A stretch of DNA of 13,885 nucleotides from JBDTNQ01 sp039933635 (GCA_039933635.1 JBDTNQ010000117.1:1-13885); one strand, 5' to 3'; numbered from the stretch's first letter, positions 5,708-13,119 are shown. The notes: generated by a model not told the origin, from the letters alone. Translations and numbers: made by a program.

Positions 5708-7861
5708 ATGCCTGTTCGATCGTCCCTGCTCTCCATGACCCGACTCCGACGCCCCCCCGCGGCGACCAGTGATGTACTCCTGCGTCGCGGCATTCTCAAG
5801 CTCCTGGCCATCAAGGACTCCGACGTTCGTCTGCTGACGCTGGAACAGTGTCGCGACGCGGTCGACAAAAGCCTGCACGCCGGCGGTGCGTTTTCGGCAA
5901 CCATCCCGCTCGTCACGCTGTACTACGGCGGCTTCATCGACGTCGACGTGGTCGATCCGACGCGACGGGGGCAGGATCTTTTCGTCCTGAGCAAGGGCCA
6001 CGCGGTGGCCGCGATGGCGTCGATCTACGCGGAGCTCGGGTACTTCGATCGGGCGATCCTGGCGAACTCGCGCTCGTTTCACAGCATCCTCAACGGGCAC
6101 CCGGGCCCCGTGCTGCCCGGGGTGCACCTGGCCACGGGCCCCATGGGCCAGGGGCTGGCCGTCGCGCAGGGTTTCGCCATTGCCGGGCGCACCTCACCGC
6201 GCTTTGACGCCTTCGCCATCTGCGGCGACGGCGAGATGCAGGAAGGACCGATCTGGGAAACCGTGATGTTCGCGGGCCAGAAGCACCTGGACAACCTGTG
6301 CGTGATGGTCGATCGCAACAACGGCCAGCTCGACATCGCGAGCCGCATGGTCTTCCCGATGCCAGATCTCGAAGCCGTGTTCGCGGCGTTCAACTGGGCC
6401 GTGCACAGCGTCGACGCGACCGACTACGACGCTATTTACGCGGCGCTCGAACAGTTCCGCTACGGCCCGCGTAACGGCAAGCCCACAGCCATCATCTGCC
6501 ACGGATCGAAAGGCCACGGAGCGCTCTCGGATTTCATGAACAAGCACAAGGTCACGGTGCCCGACGCGCTCCTCGAGCAGGAGATGCGGCTGCAGGCCGA
6601 GCAGCGTGTGGCCCGCGTGCGGGAGTTCAGTGACTACCATCGAGGGCTCGAACCGGAAGCCGATGGTGCCGCGCTACAGGCCACGCTGCTCGAGATCGCG
6701 GAGCAGATGCACCTTGCTGCCTCGCGAACAGCCTCGGGAGATCTGCTGCTGCCGTCGATCGCCGGCCCCGTGCGGACTCGCCGCGTGCCTCCCCGCCAGA
6801 AGCGCGTGGCGTACGACGCTGCCCTACTGCCCCGCCTCGATGCGACGAAGGAATACGCCGCCAGCGACATCGTCACAGGGGCAATGAAGATCTTCGCCCG
6901 CGACAAAGCCGTGGTCTCGATCGATTCGGATCTCGCGTCGACGAGCGGCCTCGAGGCCGGGGTCGCCGCTGTCGATCAACGGCGCGCGCTCAACGTGGGC
7001 GTGGCCGAGGCCAACATGATGGGCATCGGCGAGGCGTTCGCGATCCTGGGGCACCAGACGTGGATCAGCACGTTCTGTCCGTTCTTCGACTGGAAAGTCA
7101 TGCGACGCGTGGCGGTCGGCCATCAGGAGCGTCTCGAGGCGATGGCCGCCACGGACGGCTGGCTCAGCGAGGGACACGGGCTCGACCTCGTGATGCTGGC
7201 CACCGCGGCCAACTTCGAGACGCGCACGAACGGCGCGACGCACATGGGCAACGATGACAACCTCGTCTTCGATGCCATCGCGCATGTGAAGATCGTGGAC
7301 ATCTCGTGCCCGCAGCAGATGCTGGCGTTCATGCGCTGGAGCATGGAGGGGAATCGCGGACTGGTCTACGTCCGCGTGATGCGGACCGCCTCGGCCGTGA
7401 TTTACGGCCCGGACTACGTGTTCGAGTTCGGCCGGGGCCACCGCGTACGATCGACGGCCGCCGATGCCGCGGTGATTGTCACGAGTGGCCGCGGCGTCCA
7501 CGAAGCCCTCGCCGCCGCCGACTTGTGCAAGATGAGCGGCATTCACGTCGGCGTCGTCGACATGCCGTCGATTGACGAGGACCTGCTCGTCGAGCTGTAC
7601 GAGTCCGGCGTGCTGATCTGCGTCGCGGAACAGAACAACGGGTTCATTCTGCAGCGCTTCCTCAAGCTGCTCTATCGTCGCCACAACGCCAACTGGAGCG
7701 GCGTCGGACGGCTCCTCTCCATCAACACGCTGGACGAGAGCGGACGTCCGCAGTTCATCCATTCCGGCACGTACGAGGAACTGATCGAGGCGTTCGGTCT
7801 CACGCCGGCGCGCCTGGCGGAAGCCATTCGGGCGCGACTTCGCCCGTCATCTGGCCATTGA
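5708..7861 (+). CDS. Transketolase, full-length and divergent
   Basis: This 717-residue thiamine-diphosphate enzyme would transfer a two-carbon ketol unit between a ketose and an aldose, in the cytoplasm. The N-terminal half carries KGHAV (His98), HPGPVLPG (131-138), GPMGQGL, and the TPP/metal motif GDGEMQEG (173-180) with its partner Asn in VDRNNGQLD. The central pyrimidine-binding domain has VGVAEANMMGIGEAFA, with catalytic Glu434 aligned to the usual IREHAM/IREQAM site, followed by TFCPFFDW. The motif normally GPTHQ is here NGATHMGNDD, and the C-terminal domain includes VYVRVMR and VAEQNNG. ATG 5708 is preferred, with in-frame GTG 5699 and ATG 5735 as alternatives; none has a strong Shine-Dalgarno. 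Promoter-proximal site C suggests induction by the cluster's substrate. Because it lies with catabolic genes and departs from housekeeping sequence, it probably acts on a special ketose rather than in the pentose-phosphate pathway. Confidence 0.88.
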   Translation: MPVRSSLLSMTRLRRPPAATSDVLLRRGILKLLAIKDSDVRLLTLEQCRDAVDKSLHAGGAFSATIPLVTLYYGGFIDVDVVDPTRRGQDLFVLSKGHAVAAMASIYAELGYFDRAILANSRSFHSILNGHPGPVLPGVHLATGPMGQGLAVAQGFAIAGRTSPRFDAFAICGDGEMQEGPIWETVMFAGQKHLDNLCVMVDRNNGQLDIASRMVFPMPDLEAVFAAFNWAVHSVDATDYDAIYAALEQFRYGPRNGKPTAIICHGSKGHGALSDFMNKHKVTVPDALLEQEMRLQAEQRVARVREFSDYHRGLEPEADGAALQATLLEIAEQMHLAASRTASGDLLLPSIAGPVRTRRVPPRQKRVAYDAALLPRLDATKEYAASDIVTGAMKIFARDKAVVSIDSDLASTSGLEAGVAAVDQRRALNVGVAEANMMGIGEAFAILGHQTWISTFCPFFDWKVMRRVAVGHQERLEAMAATDGWLSEGHGLDLVMLATAANFETRTNGATHMGNDDNLVFDAIAHVKIVDISCPQQMLAFMRWSMEGNRGLVYVRVMRTASAVIYGPDYVFEFGRGHRVRSTAADAAVIVTSGRGVHEALAAADLCKMSGIHVGVVDMPSIDEDLLVELYESGVLICVAEQNNGFILQRFLKLLYRRHNANWSGVGRLLSINTLDESGRPQFIHSGTYEELIEAFGLTPARLAEAIRARLRPSSGH

Positions 7862-7904
7862 CGTTGCTAGCCGCAGCCCGGTGGCCGCGGTTCGAGGTTC
7901 ACAC

Positions 7905-8291
7905 ATGAGCGTGCCTGCACTGCACGAGACAGAAGCGGAAGAACTTGACTTGCCAGGACGCCGCCTGCGTTGGGTCGTCGGCAAGGACGGCATCCCGTCG
8001 ACGTACACGTCGACCTGCGTCATTCGCGTGGCGCCGGGTGAACGCGTCCGACCGGCGCATTCGCACCCGAACGGCGAGGAAGTGATCTACATCATCGCCG
8101 GGACCGGTCGCGTGCTCGTGGCGGGAGAAGTCGAGGCCGTGCGCGCCGGCTCGACCGTGCTCTTCCCGCAGGGCGCGGTCCACATGCTCCACAACACGGG
8201 CACGGACGAGATGAAGGTCGTGTGTTTCTTCGCACCGCCGACCAACCTCGACAACTACCGCATGCACGACGGCGTGGATTTTCCGGACTGA
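7905..8291 (+). CDS. Single-domain cupin protein
   Basis: This 128-residue protein has both cupin motifs. Motif 1 is GERVRPAHSHPNGEEVIYII with metal ligands His52, His54 and Glu58 or Glu59; motif 2 is GSTVLFPQGAVHMLHNTG with His93. One small metal-binding beta-barrel is therefore expected. Such cupins in sugar-acid clusters may be isomerases, tautomerases (KdgF-type) or sugar-binding proteins; the sequence alone does not decide. ATG 7905 is chosen over the in-frame GTG 7881 because AGGT lies 6 bases upstream and the extension has no cupin character. It follows the transketolase by 43 bases and precedes the VWFA gene by 18 bases, so co-transcription from the site C promoter is likely. Confidence 0.85.
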   Translation: MSVPALHETEAEELDLPGRRLRWVVGKDGIPSTYTSTCVIRVAPGERVRPAHSHPNGEEVIYIIAGTGRVLVAGEVEAVRAGSTVLFPQGAVHMLHNTGTDEMKVVCFFAPPTNLDNYRMHDGVDFPD

Positions 8292-8309
8292 CGGTCCGGA
8301 TCGCCGGGA

Positions 8310-9632
8310 ATGGGAGCGCCCGTGACGATCGCGACACTGCTCAACCCCAGTTTCTCCAGGCGCCGACCAGCGGCGCTCACGCTGGGTGTCCTTGCGGCAA
8401 GTCTGGCCTTGAGCGCGGCTGCGGGCCAGCAGCCAACCTTCCGCAGCAGCGTCGACCTCGTGGCCGTGGACGTGCAGGTCGTCGATGCGGACGGCAATCC
8501 GGTTGCACAGATCGACCCTGCGGACTTTCACGTCACGATCAGCGGCAAGCGCCGCCGAGTCGTGTCGGCGCAGTTCGTGCGCGATGCCGCCGGCACGCCA
8601 TCCCCCCTGGCTCTCGCGAGCAAGGAGTCTCCGCTGCCGGAGGTGCGCGGATCGGGCCGCACGATGATTCTGGCCGTCGACACGGGCAGCTTCGAGCCGG
8701 GCACCGAGCGTCCTCCCATGGAAGCGCTCCGCAACGTCGTCGCAACCTTCGATCCGGCCGACAAGGTCGGACTCTACACGTATCCGCGTAGCACGTGGAT
8801 GGCACCGAGCATCGATCGCGCGCCGTTGCGCGTGCGCCTCGACGGGATCGCGGGCGACCGCCAACCGCTCCGGAGTCACTACAACCTCCGCCCGTGGGAG
8901 ATCGTCGACATCACCGCGCAGTCGACCAACCCGAACTCGTTCCTGACCGCCTCCCGCAACCAGGGCCGCGGCCTGGACCCGACGGTGTCGGAGTCGTTCG
9001 ATCCCGTGCTGAAGATCCAGCGCCGCGAGTGCCCGGGGGAAGCGGACTGCCCCATCCGTATTTACGAAGAAGGCGTGGCTCTCGCCACCCAGTTGGAACG
9101 CGAATCACAGGCGAGTGTCGCGGGGCTCGAGGCGCTGCTCGAAGGTGTCGCCCGCATCCCGGGCCGCAAGTTCGTCGTGCTGGTCAGCGCGGGCCTGCTG
9201 GTGAGCGACCGCCTCGACGGCCGACCCGACGTCGGCGACATGGCACGGGTGATGGGCCAGGCCGCCGCGCGCGCCAACGCGACGGTCTACACGATCCACG
9301 TGGACACGCATTTTTCAGGCGGCGCCAACGCCGAACGCAAGGGCGCGGGAAGCACGGACACCAATCGCGAGCGGGCCATCTTCGGAAACTGGCTCGATAA
9401 GTTTTCAGACGGCGCCGGCGGCACACGCATCCATGTGCCCGTTGGGGACGGATCCTTCGCCCTCGCGCGCGTCCTCCGCGAATCATCCGCGTACTACCTT
9501 CTCGGCGTGGAGCCCGAGGCCGCTGACCGTGACGGCCGGGCGCGCACCTTGAGCGTCAAGGTGGATCGGAAGAACGTGAGCATCCGCAGCCGGCAATGGG
9601 TGGTGATCCCGCCCGCGGCACCAAAAAGATAA
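8310..9632 (+). CDS. VWFA-related domain protein of the acidobacterial type, exported
   Basis: This 440-residue protein has an N-terminal export signal (SRRRPAALTLGVLAASLALSAAAGQ). After it comes FRSSVDLVAVDVQVVDADGNPV and a propeptide-like block typical of the VWFA-related family expanded in Acidobacteriota. A von Willebrand A-like region follows from about residue 117, opening with TMILAVDTGSF, later GRKFVVLVSAGLL and, near the end, SSAYYLLGVEP, a block characteristic of this family. The MIDAS metal motif, usually DxSxS, reads DTGSF here. GTG at 8322 has a better Shine-Dalgarno (GGGAG at 8312-8316, 5 bases away) than ATG 8310 and gives an equally good signal peptide. The stop codon TAA (9630-9632) lies inside operator D. 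Family members are generally of unknown function; adhesion or protein-protein interaction is inferred. Confidence 0.82.
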   Translation: MGAPVTIATLLNPSFSRRRPAALTLGVLAASLALSAAAGQQPTFRSSVDLVAVDVQVVDADGNPVAQIDPADFHVTISGKRRRVVSAQFVRDAAGTPSPLALASKESPLPEVRGSGRTMILAVDTGSFEPGTERPPMEALRNVVATFDPADKVGLYTYPRSTWMAPSIDRAPLRVRLDGIAGDRQPLRSHYNLRPWEIVDITAQSTNPNSFLTASRNQGRGLDPTVSESFDPVLKIQRRECPGEADCPIRIYEEGVALATQLERESQASVAGLEALLEGVARIPGRKFVVLVSAGLLVSDRLDGRPDVGDMARVMGQAAARANATVYTIHVDTHFSGGANAERKGAGSTDTNRERAIFGNWLDKFSDGAGGTRIHVPVGDGSFALARVLRESSAYYLLGVEPEAADRDGRARTLSVKVDRKNVSIRSRQWVVIPPAAPKR

Positions 9633-9643
9633 TCGATTATACT
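9628..9643. promoter_or_regulatory. Candidate GntR/FCD operator, site D, overlapping a -10 box
   Basis: ATAATCGATTAT (9629-9640) is a perfect 12-bp palindrome and the best copy of the shared motif. It begins within the last codon of the VWFA gene, contains its TAA stop, and runs into TATACT (9638-9643), a good -10 element for the DUF6807 gene starting at 9663. No clear -35 box is visible. It suggests an internal promoter that lets the DUF6807-SDR-SDR genes respond separately. Confidence 0.65.
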
Positions 9644-9662
9644 CGGCGCTCCGGAGCCTCAT

Positions 9663-10673
9663 GTGTTCATGCTCAAGTCCTTGCCCCTTCTCGGCGTGCT
9701 CGCGCTGACCGCATCTGTGGCTGGCCAGGCGCCCACCGCGCCCGGGCGCATCTACACGCTGACGCCGTCAACCGATGGCATGACGCTCAAGACGCCGGAC
9801 GGGCGCGTCGTGTTCGACTACCTCACGCGCAAGCCGGCGTCGAGCGGGCTCACCTCGCCGAGCGCCGCGTGCTTCCATCCGGTGATGACGCCGAATGGCG
9901 AGCGCCTCACCGCGCTCGCCCCCGACGACCATCCGCATCATCGCGGGATGTACATGGCGTGGCACGATGCCGAATTCCATCAGCCGATCGACGTGAGCCG
10001 CATGGGGCCCAATCACCCGCTGTTTGGGTGGAACGTCACGAAGGTCGACTTCTGGGGCTGGGGCGCCTACGCACCTCGTGACGGGCGCGTGATTCAGAAC
10101 ACCTCGCTCAAGCTGTCGGCCGCGGATCTGAATCACGCCCAGATCGACATTCACAACGATTGGATGGTCGGCACGCGCAAGATGGCCGACGAGGCGACGG
10201 TGACGAGGGTCACCGAACGCCAGGGCGTGTACGTACTCGACATGCAGTTCACGGTCACGCCCGTGGTCGACTACGTCTTGAACAAAGCCTCGTTCGGCGG
10301 CTTCAATGTGCAGGCACGCAAAGACGGCCAGTCGTACTACACGAACCCGTCGGGCATCGTGACGTATCCGGACCCGCACTACTCGGTACCTGAACTCAAC
10401 TGGCCGGCCTCGGCCTGGTACGGCTACGTCATCACACTCACGAACGGCCGGACGATCGGCGCCGCCGTGATCGATCACCCGCTCAATCCGCCGAGCACGT
10501 GGCACAACTCGCGGACACTGTGGATGCTGAATCCGAACATCTCCGCCCTGGGTCCCGTTACGATTCGTCCCGATGCCCCGCTGACACTCCGGTACCGGGT
10601 GGTCGTGCACGACGGTCCGACCCCCACGGAAGTGGTGCAGACTCTCGCGACGGAATTCAGGGCAACGAAGTAG
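9663..10673 (+). CDS. DUF6807 ('PmoA-family') secreted protein
   Basis: This 336-residue protein has a signal peptide (MFMLKSLPLLGVLALTASVA, cut near GQA). Its body carries the hallmark blocks of the DUF6807 family, often labelled methane oxygenase PmoA although it is unrelated to particulate methane monooxygenase: HPVMTPNGERLT (72-83), DDHPHHRGMYMAW (88-100), and TWHNSRTLWMLNP near the C-terminus. The HPHHRG cluster could bind a metal. These proteins are frequent in Planctomycetes, Verrucomicrobia and Acidobacteria beside sugar-catabolic genes and have no settled function; it is probably periplasmic here. GTG 9663 is chosen because GGAG (9653-9656) sits six bases upstream; ATG 9669 is 12 bases away. 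Operator D lies directly upstream, and the next SDR gene starts 13 bases after the stop, so they are co-transcribed. Confidence 0.82.
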   Translation: MFMLKSLPLLGVLALTASVAGQAPTAPGRIYTLTPSTDGMTLKTPDGRVVFDYLTRKPASSGLTSPSAACFHPVMTPNGERLTALAPDDHPHHRGMYMAWHDAEFHQPIDVSRMGPNHPLFGWNVTKVDFWGWGAYAPRDGRVIQNTSLKLSAADLNHAQIDIHNDWMVGTRKMADEATVTRVTERQGVYVLDMQFTVTPVVDYVLNKASFGGFNVQARKDGQSYYTNPSGIVTYPDPHYSVPELNWPASAWYGYVITLTNGRTIGAAVIDHPLNPPSTWHNSRTLWMLNPNISALGPVTIRPDAPLTLRYRVVVHDGPTPTEVVQTLATEFRATK

Positions 10674-10686
10674 CGCCCGGATCACC

Positions 10687-11466
10687 ATGGACTACCAGCT
10701 CAGAAACGCCACCGCACTCGTCGTCGCTGGCGCACACGGGATCGGTGAAGCCATTGCCAACCTGCTCACGCAGGAAGGTGCACAGGTCATCGTGGCGGAT
10801 CAGGACGCGGACGCGCTGCGCGAGAAGGCGGCACGTTGGCGCGGAACCATCGCCGCCAATCTCGCGACGGCCGAGGGTGTGAACACGGCTGTGTCCTACG
10901 TGACGAACACGTTCGGTCAGGTGCCGGACATCCTGATCAACAACCTGGGCGTCGGCAATTCCACGCCTTTCGAGGACATCACCGACGAGCTCTGGGCGCA
11001 GTCGTTCCAGGTCAACCTGATGGGGTGCGTGCGCGCCTGCCGCGCGATCGTGCCGCAGATGGCGGCGCGCGGCTCGGGCTCCGTCGTCAACACGGGATCC
11101 GATCTCGCCAAGCAGCCGGAACCCGGCTTCATGGACTACGGCGCCTGCAAGGCGGGGCTGCTCTATCTGACGAAGGCGCTTGCCAAGCAGTACGCCCCGA
11201 AGGTGCGCGTCAACACCGTATTGCCGGGTCCGATCTGGTCGCGCATGTGGACCCGCGAAGGCGGTATCGTCGATCAGCTCGTCGCGCACTACGGCACCGA
11301 CCGCGACACGGCGGTGAAGCGGTTCCTCGACGACCGTCAGATGCCGATGGGCATCGGCCAGCCGGAAGACGTCGCGCATGCGGCCGTGTTCCTCGCGTCG
11401 CCCTTGGCGAAGTTCATCACCGGCGCAGGCCTCGACGTGGGCGGGACGATTCGAGGATTGATCTAG
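10687..11466 (+). CDS. SDR-family oxidoreductase with variant cofactor motifs
   Basis: This 259-residue short-chain dehydrogenase has catalytic Ser138 (NTGSDLA), Tyr151 and Lys155 (YGACK) and Asn110 (QVNLMG). The glycine motif reads AGAHGIG (14-20) in place of TGxxxGIG, and the NNAG block reads NNLG (85-88). The Asp after the second strand (IVADQD) favours NAD over NADP, by family rule. The start ATG follows the DUF6807 stop by 13 bases; GGA about 6 bases upstream is a weak ribosome site. The C-terminus (ITGAGLDVGGTIRGLI) is the usual SDR ending. It is not closely similar to the other two SDRs in the window, so these are three separate enzymes rather than a recent duplication. The substrate is unknown. 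Confidence 0.87.
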   Translation: MDYQLRNATALVVAGAHGIGEAIANLLTQEGAQVIVADQDADALREKAARWRGTIAANLATAEGVNTAVSYVTNTFGQVPDILINNLGVGNSTPFEDITDELWAQSFQVNLMGCVRACRAIVPQMAARGSGSVVNTGSDLAKQPEPGFMDYGACKAGLLYLTKALAKQYAPKVRVNTVLPGPIWSRMWTREGGIVDQLVAHYGTDRDTAVKRFLDDRQMPMGIGQPEDVAHAAVFLASPLAKFITGAGLDVGGTIRGLI

Positions 11467-11531
11467 GACACCAGGAACTGAGAACGTCGATCTCGACATT
11501 CGACTCGAACCGGAAGGCGGAACGGACGGCT

Positions 11532-12314
11532 ATGAGCGTGGACTACAAGGGCTTCGGTCTGCAGGACAAGATCGCCATCGTCACTGGCGCATCACAAGGG
11601 ATCGGGCGTGCGATTGCCATAGGTCTCGCCCAGGCGGGAGCGCACGTGGTGCTCGCCAAGCATCCGAGCGGCGACCTCGATCGGGTGAAGGACGTGCAGG
11701 CAGAAATCGAGAAGCTCGGCCGCAAGGCCATCATCGTCCTGACGGACGTCTCGGACGTGAAGCAATTGCAGGTGATGGTCGATAAGGCCAAGGAGACCTT
11801 CGGGCGTGTCGACATTCTCGTGAACAACGCGGGCTGGACGGGCACCGGCCCTGCGCTCGACGTCACGGAAGAGGAATACGACAAGACGATGGACGCGTCG
11901 CTGAAGAGCGTGTTCTTCGCGTGTCAGGCCGCGGCGAAAGTGATGATTCCGCAGGGCGGCGGCCGCATCATCAACATCGGCTCGAACTTCGGCGTCGTCG
12001 CCTTCAAGGGCCGCGCGGCGTATGCCGCGGCCAAGGCCGGCGTGCACCACCTGTCGAAGGCGCTGTCGCTCGAGTGGGCCAAGCAAGGCGTCCTCGTCAA
12101 CGTCGTGGCGCCGTGCATCACGGAGACCGTCTCGCGCAAGAACATCATCGAGCGTCCGGGCTACAAGGAGTGGGCAACCGAACAGATGCTGCCGGTCGGC
12201 CGCTGGAATCAGCCCGAAGACCTCGTCGGCGCCGTGCTCTTCCTCTCGAGCGAGATGTCATCGATGGTCGTCGGCCACGTGTTGATGGTCGATGGCGGAT
12301 GGACGATTCACTGA
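11532..12314 (+). CDS. SDR-family oxidoreductase (KduD/gluconate-5-dehydrogenase-like)
   Basis: This 260-residue classical short-chain dehydrogenase has TGASQGIG (18-25), NNAG (98-101), Ser151 (NIGSNFG), Tyr164 and Lys168 (YAAAK), and the C-terminal VVGHVLMVDGGW block. The N-terminal pattern KGFGLQDKIAIVTGASQGIG resembles sugar-acid SDRs such as KduD and gluconate 5-dehydrogenase, though SDR subfamilies cannot be settled by eye. The residue after the second strand is Lys (VVLAKHP), which leans towards NADP. It follows the previous SDR by 65 bases, a gap with no promoter I would trust, so it is probably the last gene of the plus-strand operon. The following 70 bases, convergent with msrA, hold only weak inverted repeats and no convincing terminator. 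Confidence 0.88.
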   Translation: MSVDYKGFGLQDKIAIVTGASQGIGRAIAIGLAQAGAHVVLAKHPSGDLDRVKDVQAEIEKLGRKAIIVLTDVSDVKQLQVMVDKAKETFGRVDILVNNAGWTGTGPALDVTEEEYDKTMDASLKSVFFACQAAAKVMIPQGGGRIINIGSNFGVVAFKGRAAYAAAKAGVHHLSKALSLEWAKQGVLVNVVAPCITETVSRKNIIERPGYKEWATEQMLPVGRWNQPEDLVGAVLFLSSEMSSMVVGHVLMVDGGWTIH

Positions 12315-12384
12315 GCGCGCGCCCGGACGTTCCGTAGCCTCCCGCCCTCCGCCGACCGCAGTCTTCTCCACGGAGGCGAACGTG

Positions 12385-13119
12385 CTAGCGCTTCGGGGTC
12401 TTCGCCGACACGGTCACCGGCGTCTCGCTGTATAGCGCCGGCAGCAGCTTCTTGAAGTTCGCGATCTTCGGGAGATCGTTGATGACGATGTAGGGATACG
12501 TCGGGTGAAGGATCAGGAAGTCCTGGTGGTAATCCTCCGCCGGATAGAACGCGGCGAATTTGTCCACACGCGTCACGATCTTCCGAGGGAACGCGGCGGC
12601 CTTCGTCAGTTGGGCGATGTACGCGTCCGCCACCGTCTTCTGCGCATCCGTCGTGTAGAAGATGTTCGATCGATAGCTCGTCCCCGTGTCGGGTCCCTGA
12701 CGATTGAGCTGGGTTGGATCATGACCAACCGAGAAGAAGACCTGAAGCAGGGTCCCGTACGACACCGTCGCCGGGTCGTACGTGATTTTCACCGTCTCCG
12801 CGTGTCCCGTCGTTTCCGTGCTGACGTCGTCGTAGGTGGGATTCACCTTCGCGCCGCCGGCGTAACCGGAGATGACCTGCGTGACGCCTTTCACATGCTG
12901 GAACACGCCCTGGATGCCCCAGAAGCAGCCACCGGCCAACACCGCGGTCTGCGGACCGGCCGTCGTTGGCGCCGGATCGACGGCGGGGGCTGGAAGCGTC
13001 ACCCCCGCGTCGCCCGCGCGCATGACGGTCGCGAACACACCGGCGCCGATGGCGACGACGGCAAGGGTGACCAGAATAGGACGAACACTCGAAAGCGCGG
13101 CTGCGGGAATGCGACGCAT
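12385..13119 (-). CDS. msrA: Peptide-methionine (S)-S-oxide reductase MsrA, membrane-anchored or exported
   Basis: This 244-residue MsrA reduces methionine-S-sulfoxide in proteins. Catalytic Cys65 lies in GGCFWG. Other active-site residues are visible: Tyr96 (NPTYDDV), Glu108 (GHAETV), and Asp144 with Tyr149 (GPDTGTSYRSNIF). The conserved FYPAEDYHQDF block is at 191-201. Residues about 13-33 form a hydrophobic helix followed by a Pro/Ala-rich spacer, so the domain is probably outside the cytoplasmic membrane. Cys65 is the only cysteine, so the usual resolving cysteines are absent. ATG 13119 is chosen because GAGG lies 6 bases upstream; the frame is open to 13236, but that extension overlaps the neighbouring gene and has no MsrA character. 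It lies 62 bases downstream of the FAD oxidoreductase on the same strand. No ATAATCGAT site is nearby, so it is unlikely to belong to the sugar-acid regulon. Confidence 0.92.
   Translation of the reverse strand: MRRIPAAALSSVRPILVTLAVVAIGAGVFATVMRAGDAGVTLPAPAVDPAPTTAGPQTAVLAGGCFWGIQGVFQHVKGVTQVISGYAGGAKVNPTYDDVSTETTGHAETVKITYDPATVSYGTLLQVFFSVGHDPTQLNRQGPDTGTSYRSNIFYTTDAQKTVADAYIAQLTKAAAFPRKIVTRVDKFAAFYPAEDYHQDFLILHPTYPYIVINDLPKIANFKKLLPALYSETPVTVSAKTPKR

Noticed and set aside
6824..7762. A long minus-strand frame opposite the transketolase
   Set aside because: The transketolase motifs continue through this region, and the antisense product matches no family I know.
11486..11497. GTCGA-TC-TCGAC inverted repeat before the last SDR gene as a fifth operator
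   Set aside because: It lacks the ATAATCGAT core, and short GTCGA palindromes are expected by chance in GC-rich DNA.
12315..12384. Possible bidirectional terminator between the last SDR gene and msrA
   Set aside because: CGGA/TCCG and GCCTCC/GGAGGC inverted pairs are short or far apart and have no T-run; not convincing.
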